From assembly GCF_000263635.1 (NCBI RefSeq), contig NZ_ADEV01000004.1, positions 186,001 to 250,000 on the forward strand: a DNA stretch of 64,000 bases. Reading direction: 5' to 3'. The notes beneath the pieces were generated by a model. That model did not search any database. It was given only the letters and a program-made list of their open reading frames with translations, and was not told the DNA's origin. The position numbers and the translations under genes are program-made. Below, one piece after another: positions 19,363-28,431 of this stretch. Source of the DNA: Gardnerella greenwoodii 00703Dmash. GTDB taxonomy: Bacteria > Actinomycetota > Actinomycetes > Actinomycetales > Bifidobacteriaceae. The first letter of the stretch is position 1. Every line of letters starts with the position of its first letter.

Positions 19363-20697
19363 ATGTTTATGATGCGCATGGTTGCTCGATCTCTTGTGAG
19401 GCAAATAAAAAAGCGTGTGCTGATTGCGCTTGTAGTGTGCTTAAGTGCGTGCGTTAGCGTGTCAATGCTTAGCGTTGTGTACGACGTTGGAGACAAGATT
19501 AACGCCGAGCTTAGCTCGTACGGTTCGAATATTGTTGTTCAGCCAAAATCTAGCGCTGTTGTAAATGATTTGTATGCTTCTCGCGAGCAGGAAGACGCTG
19601 CTTCTTTGCATAATTTAGCAGCTGCCGAAAGCCAAGAGTCTACTGCTTTTTTGAAGGAATCAGACGCTGCAAAAATTAAAATGATTTTTTGGGCGTTTAA
19701 TATTACGAATTTTGCGCCGAAAATAAAAGTTCACGCAAATCTTGAATCGAAGTCTTCTACTAAAACTGTTGTGCCTATTGTTGGAACTTGGTTTAATCGC
19801 AAGCTTGCGCTCGCTTCAGGGGAAACAACTGTTGTTGGTGTTCGAGGCTTGCGCTCTTGGTGGAAAATTAATGCAGGCCGTTGGGCAAAAGATAATCAAT
19901 CCGAAGCAATGGTAGGTTCGCAGTTAGCTGAGCGCTTGCACTTAAAACTTGGCCAGCGTTTGCATTTGCTTCGCGACGGACGTGAGGTTTCGCTGCGCTT
20001 AGTTGGCATATACGATTCTGGTGACGACGATAATAACGCAATTTACGCAAGCTCTAGCGATGCTCAAAACCTTGCAAATAAGCCGAATATGGCTGATTTG
20101 ATTGAGGTAAAAGCGCTTACTACTCCGGAAAATGATTTAGCGCGTAAGGCGGCTAAAAATCCGGCAGCGCTCAGCCAGGAAGAGTGGGAAACTTGGTATT
20201 GCACTGCTTACCCGAGTTCGATTACTTACCAAATTGAGGAGGTAATTCCTGGAGCTGTTGCAAAGCAGGTTCGTCAAGTTGCAGCTCTTCAGGGTAACGT
20301 GTTAAATAAGACGCGCGCTGTTATGGTTTTGATGACTGCTTTGAGCTTGATTGCTGCGGCTGTTGCTGTGGCGAATCTTATGGCTGCTTCTATTTCTGAG
20401 CGTTCGGGCGAGCTTGCCTTACTCAAGGCTTTAGGTGCGCGTGATGGTGCTGTTGCTCGTCTTATGCTTATGGAAACCGCGGTTATTGCGCTTGGCGGAG
20501 CGCTACTCGGCATGGTTTTGGGATTTGCGGTTGCGCAGATTATTGGTTTTACAGTGTTTGGCTCTGCGATTTTGTTCCGACCAATGGTATTTGTTCTGGT
20601 GTTTGTGCTGCTTGCGTTGACTGTGCTTGCGGCTGCAGGCTCGTCGATTCGTTCGATTCTGAGTGTGCGTCCTGCGGAGGTGCTTCATGGCAGGTAA
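19363..20697 (+). CDS. FtsX-like ABC transporter permease 1 of the iron cluster
   Basis: MacB/FtsX-type permease of 444 residues: one N-terminal membrane helix, a large extracytoplasmic domain (about residues 45-310) and three C-terminal helices. The first C-terminal helix is followed by ERSGELALLKALGARD, the usual coupling segment. It acts with the next permease and the ATPase at 22035. Its stop lies inside the next gene's start region (11-base overlap), so the pair are translated together. Confidence 0.9.
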   Translation: MFMMRMVARSLVRQIKKRVLIALVVCLSACVSVSMLSVVYDVGDKINAELSSYGSNIVVQPKSSAVVNDLYASREQEDAASLHNLAAAESQESTAFLKESDAAKIKMIFWAFNITNFAPKIKVHANLESKSSTKTVVPIVGTWFNRKLALASGETTVVGVRGLRSWWKINAGRWAKDNQSEAMVGSQLAERLHLKLGQRLHLLRDGREVSLRLVGIYDSGDDDNNAIYASSSDAQNLANKPNMADLIEVKALTTPENDLARKAAKNPAALSQEEWETWYCTAYPSSITYQIEEVIPGAVAKQVRQVAALQGNVLNKTRAVMVLMTALSLIAAAVAVANLMAASISERSGELALLKALGARDGAVARLMLMETAVIALGGALLGMVLGFAVAQIIGFTVFGSAILFRPMVFVLVFVLLALTVLAAAGSSIRSILSVRPAEVLHGR

Positions 20698-21982
20698 ATC
20701 TTATATGACTTCCAACAATTCGATGTTTATAACTATGCTATTTAGCGCGGTATTTCGCCGAAAATCGCGTGCTTTAATGGCTGTTATTGCAACTCTTGTT
20801 GGTGCTGCTACGCTGTTTTGTTTGGCTGCAATCTGCTTGGTTGTGCCTCAGCAGATGAGCGACGAAATGCGCGCGTACGGAGCGAATATTATCGTAACTC
20901 CTTTAGAGGGTGAGTGGAAAAACGGTATTGATCGCGCAATGGTTTTGCACACAAACGATATGGTTCTTGCAAAAGGTGCTATGCGTTCTGCTACATATCG
21001 TTACGAAAATGTGCGTATTAACGCAGCTCCGTATGTTTTAGCAGGCATTGATGTGCGTTCGGTAAAGTCGCTTAATAAGCATTGGAATGTGGATGGCTCT
21101 TGGCCGAGCAGCGGAAATGTGATGGTTGGGCGAGATGTTGCTTCGGCGATGGGCTTAAAAATAGGTTCTCGTATTGCGATTGCGTATAGGTCTTCGGATA
21201 ATACTGACGGTTCGCATAAGCCGGCAGAAAAGTCCGCAAGTAAGTCCGCAAGTAAGTCTGCAAGTAAGTCTTCATATCAGTCTGCGCAAAAATCTTCTCA
21301 ACAAAAGCTTGTTGAAGGCCGCGTTTCAACGGATATTATGGATACTCACGGCACAACTTTCCGCGTTTGTGGCATTTTAGACACTGGCGGCGCGGAAGAT
21401 TCTATGCTTTATGCTCTTAATGCGGATGTGAATACTCTTACTAGAGTTAAGCGCGGAGCAGACGTGATTGCTTACTCGTCTTCTGCGCCTAGTGTTGATG
21501 CTGTTGTGAGAAGTATTAACGACATGACTTCTATGCGTGTGCGCGCTCAGCAGGTTACTAAAGTTACTGCTGCTGACACTGGTATTATTACAATGCTTCG
21601 CAGCCTGTTCTGCATTGTGTCGCTAGTTGTTCTAGTGTTGATGATGGTTGGTGTGAGTACCACTATTTCTTCGATTGTGCAGCAGCGTCGAAACGAAATT
21701 GGCTTGCGTAAAGCTTTGGGTGCAAGTGCCAAGAGTATTGGCGTGGAATTTACTGCCGAAGCTGGATTATACGGCTTGATTGGTGGCATTGCTGGTACTG
21801 CAGTAGGGTATGTGTTTGCTCGTTTGCTTGCAGCAATGGTGTTTGCTAGAGATTTGGGCGTGAATTGGTGGCTTGTTGCATTTTCTGTTGCATTTAGCCT
21901 GATTGCTTCTTGCGTTGCTGCGTTGCCGCCTGTTTTGCGCGCTTCAAAAATTGACCCTGCGATTGTGCTTCGAGAAGAATAG
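20687..21982 (+). CDS. FtsX-like ABC transporter permease 2 of the iron cluster
   Basis: Permease of 431 residues with the same layout as its neighbour: a TM helix, an extracytoplasmic domain, then three helices with RRNEIGLRKALGAS as the coupling segment. I chose ATG 20687, which follows GGAGGTGCTTC, over the upstream ATG at 20663. The extracytoplasmic domain holds a Lys/Ser repeat (KSAS three times, then KSSYQSAQKSSQ) encoded by 12-bp tandem repeats at 21230-21265, a spot likely to vary in length. Confidence 0.9.
   Translation: MAGKSYMTSNNSMFITMLFSAVFRRKSRALMAVIATLVGAATLFCLAAICLVVPQQMSDEMRAYGANIIVTPLEGEWKNGIDRAMVLHTNDMVLAKGAMRSATYRYENVRINAAPYVLAGIDVRSVKSLNKHWNVDGSWPSSGNVMVGRDVASAMGLKIGSRIAIAYRSSDNTDGSHKPAEKSASKSASKSASKSSYQSAQKSSQQKLVEGRVSTDIMDTHGTTFRVCGILDTGGAEDSMLYALNADVNTLTRVKRGADVIAYSSSAPSVDAVVRSINDMTSMRVRAQQVTKVTAADTGIITMLRSLFCIVSLVVLVLMMVGVSTTISSIVQQRRNEIGLRKALGASAKSIGVEFTAEAGLYGLIGGIAGTAVGYVFARLLAAMVFARDLGVNWWLVAFSVAFSLIASCVAALPPVLRASKIDPAIVLREE
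21230..21265 (+). repeat. 12-bp in-frame tandem repeat in permease 2
   Basis: AAGTCCGCAAGT occurs twice and AAGTCTGCAAGT once, end to end, and a degenerate fourth copy follows. It encodes a KSAS repeat. Confidence 0.9.
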
Positions 21983-22034
21983 CTTTTAGAGTGATTTTAG
22001 AGTGATTACTAAGGATTTGAGTTAAGGATTTAAT

Positions 22035-22880
22035 ATGACAGAGAATAAAGAAACTAAGCCGGAGAACACAAAAGCTACGCCAAAAATGCTTTTGACTTTG
22101 GACCATATTTCCAAGATTTATGGATCTCTTCGCGCGGTTGACGATTTGTCGCTTACTGTGCCAGAAGGCGAGTGGCTTTCAATTGTTGGCTCGAGTGGTT
22201 CTGGTAAAACCACGCTTATGAACATTATTGGCTGCATGGATTCGCCATCTAAAGGCTCTGTGTCTTTGCAAGGTCGCAAACTTGAGGATTTGAATGCAGG
22301 TCAGCTTGCAGACGTTCGTAAAAACGTAATTGGCTTAGTTTTTCAAAAGTTTTATCTCGTGCCGCATTTAACGGCAGTTGAAAACGTGATGGTTGCGCAA
22401 TACTATCATTCTGTTGTTGACGAAGCTCAGGCAATGGATGCTTTGGATCGAGTTGGTTTGAAGGACCGCGCTCACCATTTGCCAAGCCAGCTTTCGGGAG
22501 GTGAGCAACAGCGTGTTTGCGTTGCGCGTGCGCTTATAAACTGCCCGAAGTTGCTGCTTGCGGATGAGCCGACTGGTAATTTGGATGAAAAAAATGAGCA
22601 GATTGTGCTCGACTTGTTTAAGCAGCTTCATTCCCAGGGCACTACGATTATTGTTGTAACGCACGATTCTTTGGTTGCTCAGTGTGCGGATCGCGAAATT
22701 ATGCTTAATCACGGTGTGCTTGTTGGTGAGCGCTGGAATAATGAGGATGCTCGCAAAGCGTACGAGGCGATTGGTGGAAAGCCTGCGTTTACGAGTGCGC
22801 ATATTGATGAAAGCGTTGCGGAAGCTTTGCAAGACCATGAGCCTACTAAATCGCCTAAGTTGGCGAATTTAGATGATTAG
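22035..22880 (+). CDS. ABC transporter ATPase of the iron cluster
   Basis: MacB/LolD-type ATPase of 281 residues. Walker A is GSSGSGKTT, the signature LSGGEQQR and Walker [13 protein letters not shown] are intact, and the H-loop is VTHDS. The 45-residue C-terminal extension beyond the usual domain is acidic and unremarkable. It energises the two FtsX-like permeases just upstream. The short gap before it contains a tandem TTTTAGAGTGATT. Confidence 0.93.
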   Translation: MTENKETKPENTKATPKMLLTLDHISKIYGSLRAVDDLSLTVPEGEWLSIVGSSGSGKTTLMNIIGCMDSPSKGSVSLQGRKLEDLNAGQLADVRKNVIGLVFQKFYLVPHLTAVENVMVAQYYHSVVDEAQAMDALDRVGLKDRAHHLPSQLSGGEQQRVCVARALINCPKLLLADEPTGNLDEKNEQIVLDLFKQLHSQGTTIIVVTHDSLVAQCADREIMLNHGVLVGERWNNEDARKAYEAIGGKPAFTSAHIDESVAEALQDHEPTKSPKLANLDD

Positions 22881-22925
22881 TTGCGCGAAGTTTTAAAATA
22901 TACAAGATTTAAAGGCGATGATTTT

Positions 22926-23543
22926 ATGGTTTCAGATAATATGTTTCACGATGTTTCACGCGATGATTTGAAATCCAAAAAAGTTGCAAAAACCGTTGCT
23001 ACACTTGCGATTGTAGCCGCGTCGTCCGCTATGTTTTCTGCTTGTGGCGAGCCAAGCGCTGTGCCGATGAACGATGAGTTCGCTGGTAATTCCGGTCAGA
23101 GCGCGGATGATGGTGGTAATCCTTCTGGCAAGTACGATGCTGGCGCTCAGCAATCTAAATCTTCTGCGCAAATTGAGGATTCTGGAGATTCGCAAGATTC
23201 TAAAAACCAGCAGAATCAGCCTAAAACAGACACCGGCAATTATAAAGATGGCGACTACAAGATCAAAGCTACGTATGGCCCTGTTGCAGAAGATAGTATT
23301 GAAGTAAATTTAAGCGTTGCAAATGGAAATGTTAGCGATGTGCAAATAACATCTCATCCGTTTACGCCGATTTCAAAGGGTCATATGGATGCATTCTCAA
23401 AGGCTATACCCGGCAAAATCGTTGGAAAACCGTTAAAAGATTTGCATATTTCGGTTGTTGCTGGAGCAAGTTGGACTAGTGATGCCTTCAACAAAGCGCT
23501 TGATGTTGCTCGCCAAGAGGCTTCAATTCAATCCGCGCAATAA
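22926..23543 (+). CDS. FMN-binding-domain lipoprotein, probable ApbE substrate
   Basis: Lipoprotein of 205 residues (start ATG 22926; an upstream TTG at 22881 is less likely). Lipobox FSAC with cysteine 40, then a Ser/Gln/Asp linker and a C-terminal FMN_bind domain (YKDGDYKIKATYG, then VAGASWTSDAF). ApbE attaches FMN to the Thr in a motif usually written S/AGAxxT; here the fitting residue is the Thr of GASWT. It should carry electrons outside the membrane, and the adjacent iron transporter suggests use in reducing ferric iron or servicing the iron proteins. The first residues contain a small DNA repeat, TGTTTCACG, twice. Confidence 0.85.
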   Translation: MVSDNMFHDVSRDDLKSKKVAKTVATLAIVAASSAMFSACGEPSAVPMNDEFAGNSGQSADDGGNPSGKYDAGAQQSKSSAQIEDSGDSQDSKNQQNQPKTDTGNYKDGDYKIKATYGPVAEDSIEVNLSVANGNVSDVQITSHPFTPISKGHMDAFSKAIPGKIVGKPLKDLHISVVAGASWTSDAFNKALDVARQEASIQSAQ

Positions 23544-23555
23544 TCTTGAACCACC

Positions 23556-23792
23556 TTAATCTTTGACTTCAAAAATAGTGCCTTCGTTTCGAGTCATCGT
23601 TGCTGTGCTTGCTCCGGTAGTTGCTATAAATGGAATAATAGCATTACTGTATTCGTGCATGAACTGTACAAAATCATGATTCCAAGAAATAATCGCAACG
23701 TACAAAATAAAGAATTCGAATGCTGTAAATATTGCCCACTTAAGAATCCAAATAAGCGTTTCTTTAATAAGTTTTATAGAGTCCTTGCTCAT
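23556..23792 (-). CDS. small membrane protein, unknown
   Basis: 78 residues with two hydrophobic segments (about 10-35 and 50-62) and a polar C-terminus. The ATG follows GGAAGGGAACAACTC, a good ribosome site. It is convergent with the FMN-binding lipoprotein, 12 bases from its stop. Not recognised; real because of length, start site and membrane pattern, but the function cannot be told. Confidence 0.55.
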   Translation of the reverse strand: MSKDSIKLIKETLIWILKWAIFTAFEFFILYVAIISWNHDFVQFMHEYSNAIIPFIATTGASTATMTRNEGTIFEVKD

Positions 23793-23977
23793 GAGTTGTT
23801 CCCTTCCAATTTGCTGTTTTGTTTGTGAGCATTGTAGCTAATTCGCGTACACTGCCTATCGTTCGTATGTATTTCTAGTATAAATGCCGCAAGTCTTCGA
23901 GCAATATTATGTACTCAGAACTTAGTACTCAATATTGCGCGGAAAAGGTTTGTAATTAGACTTAAATCAACGCACAA

Positions 23978-24027
23978 ATATGTTGCAAATATATGTTGCA
24001 AATATAAGTTGCGAATATATTACAAAT
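23978..24027 (+). repeat. 13-bp tandem repeats before a small acidic gene
   Basis: ATATGTTGCAAAT occurs twice exactly (23978 and 23991), then ATAAGTTGCGAAT and a shortened fourth unit. The array ends four bases before AAGGAG, the ribosome site of the gene at 24044, so it occupies that gene's leader. Confidence 0.85.
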
Positions 24028-24043
24028 ATAAGGAGATACAAAC

Positions 24044-24325
24044 ATGAGTAGCGCAAATATGGATAGTGAAAATACTGTCAATCAAATTAAAGAGCAGGAA
24101 GATAACCTTGCGGAAAATAATAGCGAAGAGCTTTCACAAGATGAAATTGATGAATTAGCTAAGCAATTAGAAGAATTCTTTACAAAATATATTGTGCTAG
24201 AAAATGGCTCTTTTGTTGTAAAAGAAGACGCTATTATTGCAGACGGTTATGAAGATCGCATAGAAGATTTTCACAAAGCTGCAAAAGGATTTAACGTTGT
24301 AATAGAAAAACAACATAAGCATTAA
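24044..24325 (+). CDS. small acidic protein, unknown
   Basis: 93 residues, very acidic (Glu/Asp/Asn-rich), probably helical in its first half (DEIDELAKQLEEFFTKY). There is no signal peptide or membrane segment. A strong ribosome site (AAGGAGATACAAAC) supports translation. Not recognised. Convergent with the next minus-strand gene, 4 bases away. Confidence 0.6.
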   Translation: MSSANMDSENTVNQIKEQEDNLAENNSEELSQDEIDELAKQLEEFFTKYIVLENGSFVVKEDAIIADGYEDRIEDFHKAAKGFNVVIEKQHKH

Positions 24326-24329
24326 TTAC

Positions 24330-24833
24330 TTAAAGATCGCTTTCATCAATAGGGTGACCTTGTGGGCGCTTTATTACTCGCCACAAAATCACCAATGTTA
24401 AGACGCCATTTGCAATTCCGTAGTAATAAATCCAAGGAACGTGAATAAGCCCGCAAATAAAGCATGAAATAATATTGGTTAAATTATTTAGATAATTGCT
24501 AAGTATTTGCTTATTTTGTGATTCGACTTTTTTGCGTTTTTGCTCAAGAGTTGTTATGTAATCTTTGTTGTTTTCTATATTCTCAACATCACTACTTATG
24601 CTGTTAGCGCCTGCGCCGTCAATCTTAGATATATTATTTTCTATATACGCATTTTTTGCTTTAATAACGCTTTTGCGCAAGAAAAAATATGCATAAGAAT
24701 ACAATGCAACAGAAAGAAGTCCTGGAACAAGCCACAAAACGAAAAAGTCAAAGCTACGCATAAAAGCAGCTGTTGAGGCAAGTGCCATCGCAGCTACTTC
24801 TGCGGAGTGCAATACTACTAATCGTTTTGTCAT
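24330..24833 (-). CDS. membrane protein, unknown
   Basis: 167 residues. Two N-terminal hydrophobic segments, a charged coiled-coil-like stretch (DYITTLEQKRKKVESQNKQ) and two C-terminal hydrophobic segments. The ATG at 24833 follows CAGGAT. No family recognised. Confidence 0.6.
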   Translation of the reverse strand: MTKRLVVLHSAEVAAMALASTAAFMRSFDFFVLWLVPGLLSVALYSYAYFFLRKSVIKAKNAYIENNISKIDGAGANSISSDVENIENNKDYITTLEQKRKKVESQNKQILSNYLNNLTNIISCFICGLIHVPWIYYYGIANGVLTLVILWRVIKRPQGHPIDESDL

Positions 24834-25027
24834 ATAATCCTGCTGCAATCATTATTGAAACTGCATTTTCAAACGCAACTAAAAGTCACATATTGTTACT
24901 TATTATAAGCACATATGATTTACGCGCAGTACTTGTAATCATTTTTTACTACACAATTTGCCCTACTTTGCGCGCGTTTATAAAGTAGAATATAAGAAAA
25001 GTAGCGTGTGATTGCAAGAAAGCCATT

Positions 25028-25768
25028 ATGCCAAAAACGTATGCAATAGTAGATAACGACCCGCTAGTTTTAGCGGTTATGCGAAACGTGCTCAGCAAGC
25101 TTTTGCCGAGTGAGTACGTGTGCAAATGGTGCGTAAAATCAGGCGTTCAAGCTTTGAAATATTGCCTCGTAACAAAAACAACTCCGGATTATATTTTGAT
25201 TGATATGTCAATGAAAGACATGTCTGGAGTGGAAGTAATACGCGCAATTCGTGAGCAAAACAATAATATTGTTTTAATTGGCATGACCTCTTACGATTGT
25301 AAATCCTATGCTTCGTCAGTAGCGCAAGTTGGTGGGCAAGCTGTGGTTGCTAAAGACAATTTCAAAGGATTGGCAGAAGCTTTGCAATATTGCGATAATC
25401 AGAAGGTGTATGGCTGCCGTTGCGTTAAAGATGTTGCTTACGATTTTGCTACTCCGCAAGAATCTTTTATTAGGCTTTCTAAATCAAGGTCGCGTAGTGT
25501 TTTGCCGCCTCAAGAACTAAAAATCATGGATCTGCTCGCTAAAGGTTACACGACGAATCAGATTGCGGCTCAACTTGGTCTTATGCCAAACACTGTGAAC
25601 ACGCATATTCATAGGATTTACAAAAAATTGCATGTTTCTAATCGCGTGCAAGCAATATCTGCATTTGCTGCAATGCAAAATCGTGAGCAAACTAGCAATC
25701 TGCAATATTTTAATGATTTGCCGCAAAATCATCCGAATATTTTGCAAGAAACGGATAGCGCATGTTAA
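25028..25768 (+). CDS. response regulator, LuxR/NarL type
   Basis: 246 residues. Receiver domain with acidic pocket DND, phospho-acceptor Asp in ILIDMS and the Lys of VAKDN. The C-terminal LuxR-type helix-turn-helix is typical (TTNQIAAQLGLMPNTVNTHI). It forms a pair with the histidine kinase that begins at its stop codon (TAATG overlap). A very similar regulator is encoded on the opposite strand at 28432-29085. Confidence 0.9.
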   Translation: MPKTYAIVDNDPLVLAVMRNVLSKLLPSEYVCKWCVKSGVQALKYCLVTKTTPDYILIDMSMKDMSGVEVIRAIREQNNNIVLIGMTSYDCKSYASSVAQVGGQAVVAKDNFKGLAEALQYCDNQKVYGCRCVKDVAYDFATPQESFIRLSKSRSRSVLPPQELKIMDLLAKGYTTNQIAAQLGLMPNTVNTHIHRIYKKLHVSNRVQAISAFAAMQNREQTSNLQYFNDLPQNHPNILQETDSAC

Positions 25769-26985
25769 TGAAAACATTTTCGCGCGTTATTGAGTTGGTT
25801 AAAAGCTGGAAAATTCAGCGAACTTTATTCATAATATTGGCGATTCTTGTAGTGTCAATGGATGTGCAATCGTGCAATACAGCTGGGTTGTGGCATAATC
25901 CATTACAATCTGCGTGTCAATACGTTTGGATGTTTGCAATATTTCTTTTGATTGCTTTTCCGCGTCAAATATCACTCGTAACTCCGATTTTGTATTGCGT
26001 AACGTTAGCAGTACCAAGTGTAAATGCGACTTGCGTGCTTTTTTCGCTGATTGCTAGCATGTTTGTTGCAGGCTTTTACGATTCGTGGAAGTATTTGCTT
26101 TGTGCGTACATAGTTTCGCTGAATATTATGTACTTTGCAAAAATGGCGTACATTCCGTTTACTTTTCCTTGTTTTATTCTTATTTCCATGATTTGCGGTT
26201 ACGCTTTGCGCAAGTATTTGAACATGTTGGAAGAAAATAATCGTGCAAAAATGGATATTGTACGAAGCAAGTTCCAGTCTTATATTGCGTCGGTTGCGTT
26301 GCAATTGCATGACGATGTGAACAATGAGATTACGGATATTACGCTGCTTGCAACGGATGCTTTATATGCTGAGAACAATGAACATACAAAAGAATCGTTA
26401 GAGCAGATTGTTGAACATTCGCGTAACGCGCTTTCCAAAGCGAGACTTGTTATCAGCCTGCTTGAGCAAGCTGAGCAAAAGTATGATGATTCTTTAGATT
26501 CAAATATTGCCAGCACGCAGTTTGTTTATGGTTCTAATAGCAATGATCGCATGAATTTGACTGATTTCTTATGCAATATTCGTGCGCGCTTACAAGCTGA
26601 ACGGCAAATTTGCGAGCAGCTTGGATACTATGGCTCTCTAACAGTGGTTGATAAAAGTTCGGGGAGTGGTGATTTTACTACATCTGCAACTGTTAGTACT
26701 GAAAAGGCTCAATGCGCTATTCGCATGTGCAGCGAGTTGCTTACTAATATTCGCAAGCATTGCAATACTAGCGTTGATTTTTCTATGAATGTTACGGTTG
26801 ATGAGCGCGAATGCAAAATAATGTGCATGAATTCGATTTCGACGTTGAATAAGTTTGGTGGAAGACTCGTTTTTGGCAAAGGGCTACTGTTTCACAAAAA
26901 ATCTGTGGAACGTTTAGGTGGATCTTTAAGCGCTCAAAAAGATGATGACACTTGGCTGGTCAATGTTGTTATTCCGCTAAACTAG
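25768..26985 (+). CDS. membrane sensor histidine kinase
   Basis: About 405 residues. Four or five N-terminal membrane helices (to about residue 150) are followed by a dimerisation helix with the likely phospho-acceptor histidine in LQLHDDVNNEI. The C-terminal ATPase domain is degenerate but keeps an N-box (ELLTNIRKH) and a G-box-like GKGLLFH. Start at the ATG sharing one base with the regulator stop; another ATG lies six bases earlier. Cognate of the LuxR-type regulator just upstream. Confidence 0.85.
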   Translation: MKTFSRVIELVKSWKIQRTLFIILAILVVSMDVQSCNTAGLWHNPLQSACQYVWMFAIFLLIAFPRQISLVTPILYCVTLAVPSVNATCVLFSLIASMFVAGFYDSWKYLLCAYIVSLNIMYFAKMAYIPFTFPCFILISMICGYALRKYLNMLEENNRAKMDIVRSKFQSYIASVALQLHDDVNNEITDITLLATDALYAENNEHTKESLEQIVEHSRNALSKARLVISLLEQAEQKYDDSLDSNIASTQFVYGSNSNDRMNLTDFLCNIRARLQAERQICEQLGYYGSLTVVDKSSGSGDFTTSATVSTEKAQCAIRMCSELLTNIRKHCNTSVDFSMNVTVDERECKIMCMNSISTLNKFGGRLVFGKGLLFHKKSVERLGGSLSAQKDDDTWLVNVVIPLN

Positions 26986-27001
26986 CAGCGCTCAAATCAT
27001 G

Positions 27002-27050
27002 CGTTATCGTGGCAGAAATTGCAAAATTCGCAAAAACTGCCACGATAACG
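27002..27050. repeat. palindromic intergenic element, copy 1 of 5
   Basis: 13-bp arms GTTATCGTGGCAG (27003-27015) and CTGCCACGATAAC (27037-27049) flank a 21-base AT-rich centre. It lies between the two convergent histidine kinase genes and could also end both transcripts. The centre reads AAATTGC...GCAAAAA, the same direction as copy 5. Confidence 0.92.
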
Positions 27051-27193
27051 TGTATAACATAGCAACAAAACAGCATTCTGCATTGCAAATTAACCACCTA
27101 CTTGCATCTGCTGCGCAAAGGTTCGTCCAAATACTCGATTAAAACGCGTCCAGACACTCGGTCGAAATACGTCCAAATACTCGATTGAAGCGC
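27051..27193 (+). repeat. long repeat shared with 31335-31457, with 23-bp subrepeats
   Basis: After palindrome copy 1 the sequence runs TATAACATAGCAAC and on through CTGCTGCGCAAAGGTTCG, then three 23-bp units beginning CGTCCAAATACTCGATT, CGTCCAGACACTCGGTC and CGTCCAAATACTCGATT. The same arrangement follows copy 3 with about nine tenths identity by eye. Confidence 0.85.
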
Positions 27194-27224
27194 AAGGAAG
27201 CACAATAAGCATCTTGCGCAATGG

Positions 27225-28397
27225 CTATTTCTCTGCATGAAGCGGAACATGTACATTAATAATCCACGAATCACCATCTTCAATAACTTTAAAAGTTCCA
27301 CCAACGCGTTCCGCAAGCATCTTATGAAAACGCAGTCCATATCCTAATTGCAAGTTAGCAAGGATACCGCGTTGCGCACTATTTATACACGTAATATGAC
27401 ATTCATGGTCATTAAGCATTACATTCATGGCGTATTCTTTAGGCTTTGCAGCATGCTTTTTTACGTTCGCAAGCAGTTCTCGGCAAATATACTCAATCTG
27501 AGCACATTCTTCAAAAGGCAAATGGATTGATTGGGAATTTTCAGCAGCTAAATCACTATTCAAGTCAATGGAACCAATATAGCCAAGCTTCTCAAATGAC
27601 TTTTGCTCACCATCAAATAAAACGCGTAATCCTGTACAAAAATCTTTATAACATGTAGTCGATTGCATAACATCGCCAGTGCTTGCAGTTGTAGCATTGT
27701 CAAGAAGAGAAATGATATTACGTGCTCTATGAACAGTTGTAGTAGCACGTTGAAGAATCTCTCGCGAATTTTCATGCTCTTGTTCATGAGTTGTTTGAGG
27801 TTCAATAGATTGTTGAGCCATCATCATAATGCTGGAAAGCTCATTAGTTACTTCATCGTGCATGCGAATTGCTGCAATAGTGGCATATTTTTGAAAAACG
27901 TTGTAACGCTGTGCAAATAACTGTTCCTGTTGTTGGTGAATAGTAGAAATATAGTATTTTACGATTGCGCTAGAAATAAGAGTGATAAGAAGCCACCATG
28001 CTAACGCATAAGCGTTTTGAAAATCGCAGATAATAAAGAACCATGAAGAAACTCCGCAAGAAGAAAGCACAGTGTACCAAGGTTGAGTAATTACAGCAAT
28101 TGCCAAACAAATCAATATGGTAAGCATCATAGATGAATAGTTGATATTTGGCGCAATAATTACCAACGGCATCCAAATGAGCACAATAAAAGATGCTTTA
28201 CGAGGCCATATTGCAATACATAAGCAGATTACAATCCATACTATTTCAACCGTAATGGAATGCCAATTAGAGTAGTAATGAAGATTATTATAGGAACAAA
28301 TTTCAAGAATCAAAGTACAACTTATGATCACACCAATTCCAATTTTCTGCCAGGCATCATGCGGCAAAAAATTGATCATACGCGTTAATAATTTCAT
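27225..28397 (-). CDS. membrane sensor histidine kinase, second copy
   Basis: 390 residues with the same plan as the kinase at 25768: several membrane helices, a histidine in MHDEVTNEL, N-box ELLANVKKH and a G-box region LGYGLRFHKM. The two kinases are clearly paralogous across their C-terminal halves and face each other, with palindrome copy 1 between them. It follows its regulator (28432) at 34 bases. The signal sensed is not evident from the membrane part. Confidence 0.85.
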   Translation of the reverse strand: MKLLTRMINFLPHDAWQKIGIGVIISCTLILEICSYNNLHYYSNWHSITVEIVWIVICLCIAIWPRKASFIVLIWMPLVIIAPNINYSSMMLTILICLAIAVITQPWYTVLSSCGVSSWFFIICDFQNAYALAWWLLITLISSAIVKYYISTIHQQQEQLFAQRYNVFQKYATIAAIRMHDEVTNELSSIMMMAQQSIEPQTTHEQEHENSREILQRATTTVHRARNIISLLDNATTASTGDVMQSTTCYKDFCTGLRVLFDGEQKSFEKLGYIGSIDLNSDLAAENSQSIHLPFEECAQIEYICRELLANVKKHAAKPKEYAMNVMLNDHECHITCINSAQRGILANLQLGYGLRFHKMLAERVGGTFKVIEDGDSWIINVHVPLHAEK

Positions 28398-28431
28398 AAC
28401 TACCTACTTTTACACGTTAATTTCTTACACG

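Noticed and set aside
27051..27193. possible CRISPR array because of 23-bp repeats
   Set aside because: The units follow each other directly with no spacers, there are only three, and no cas gene is in the window.
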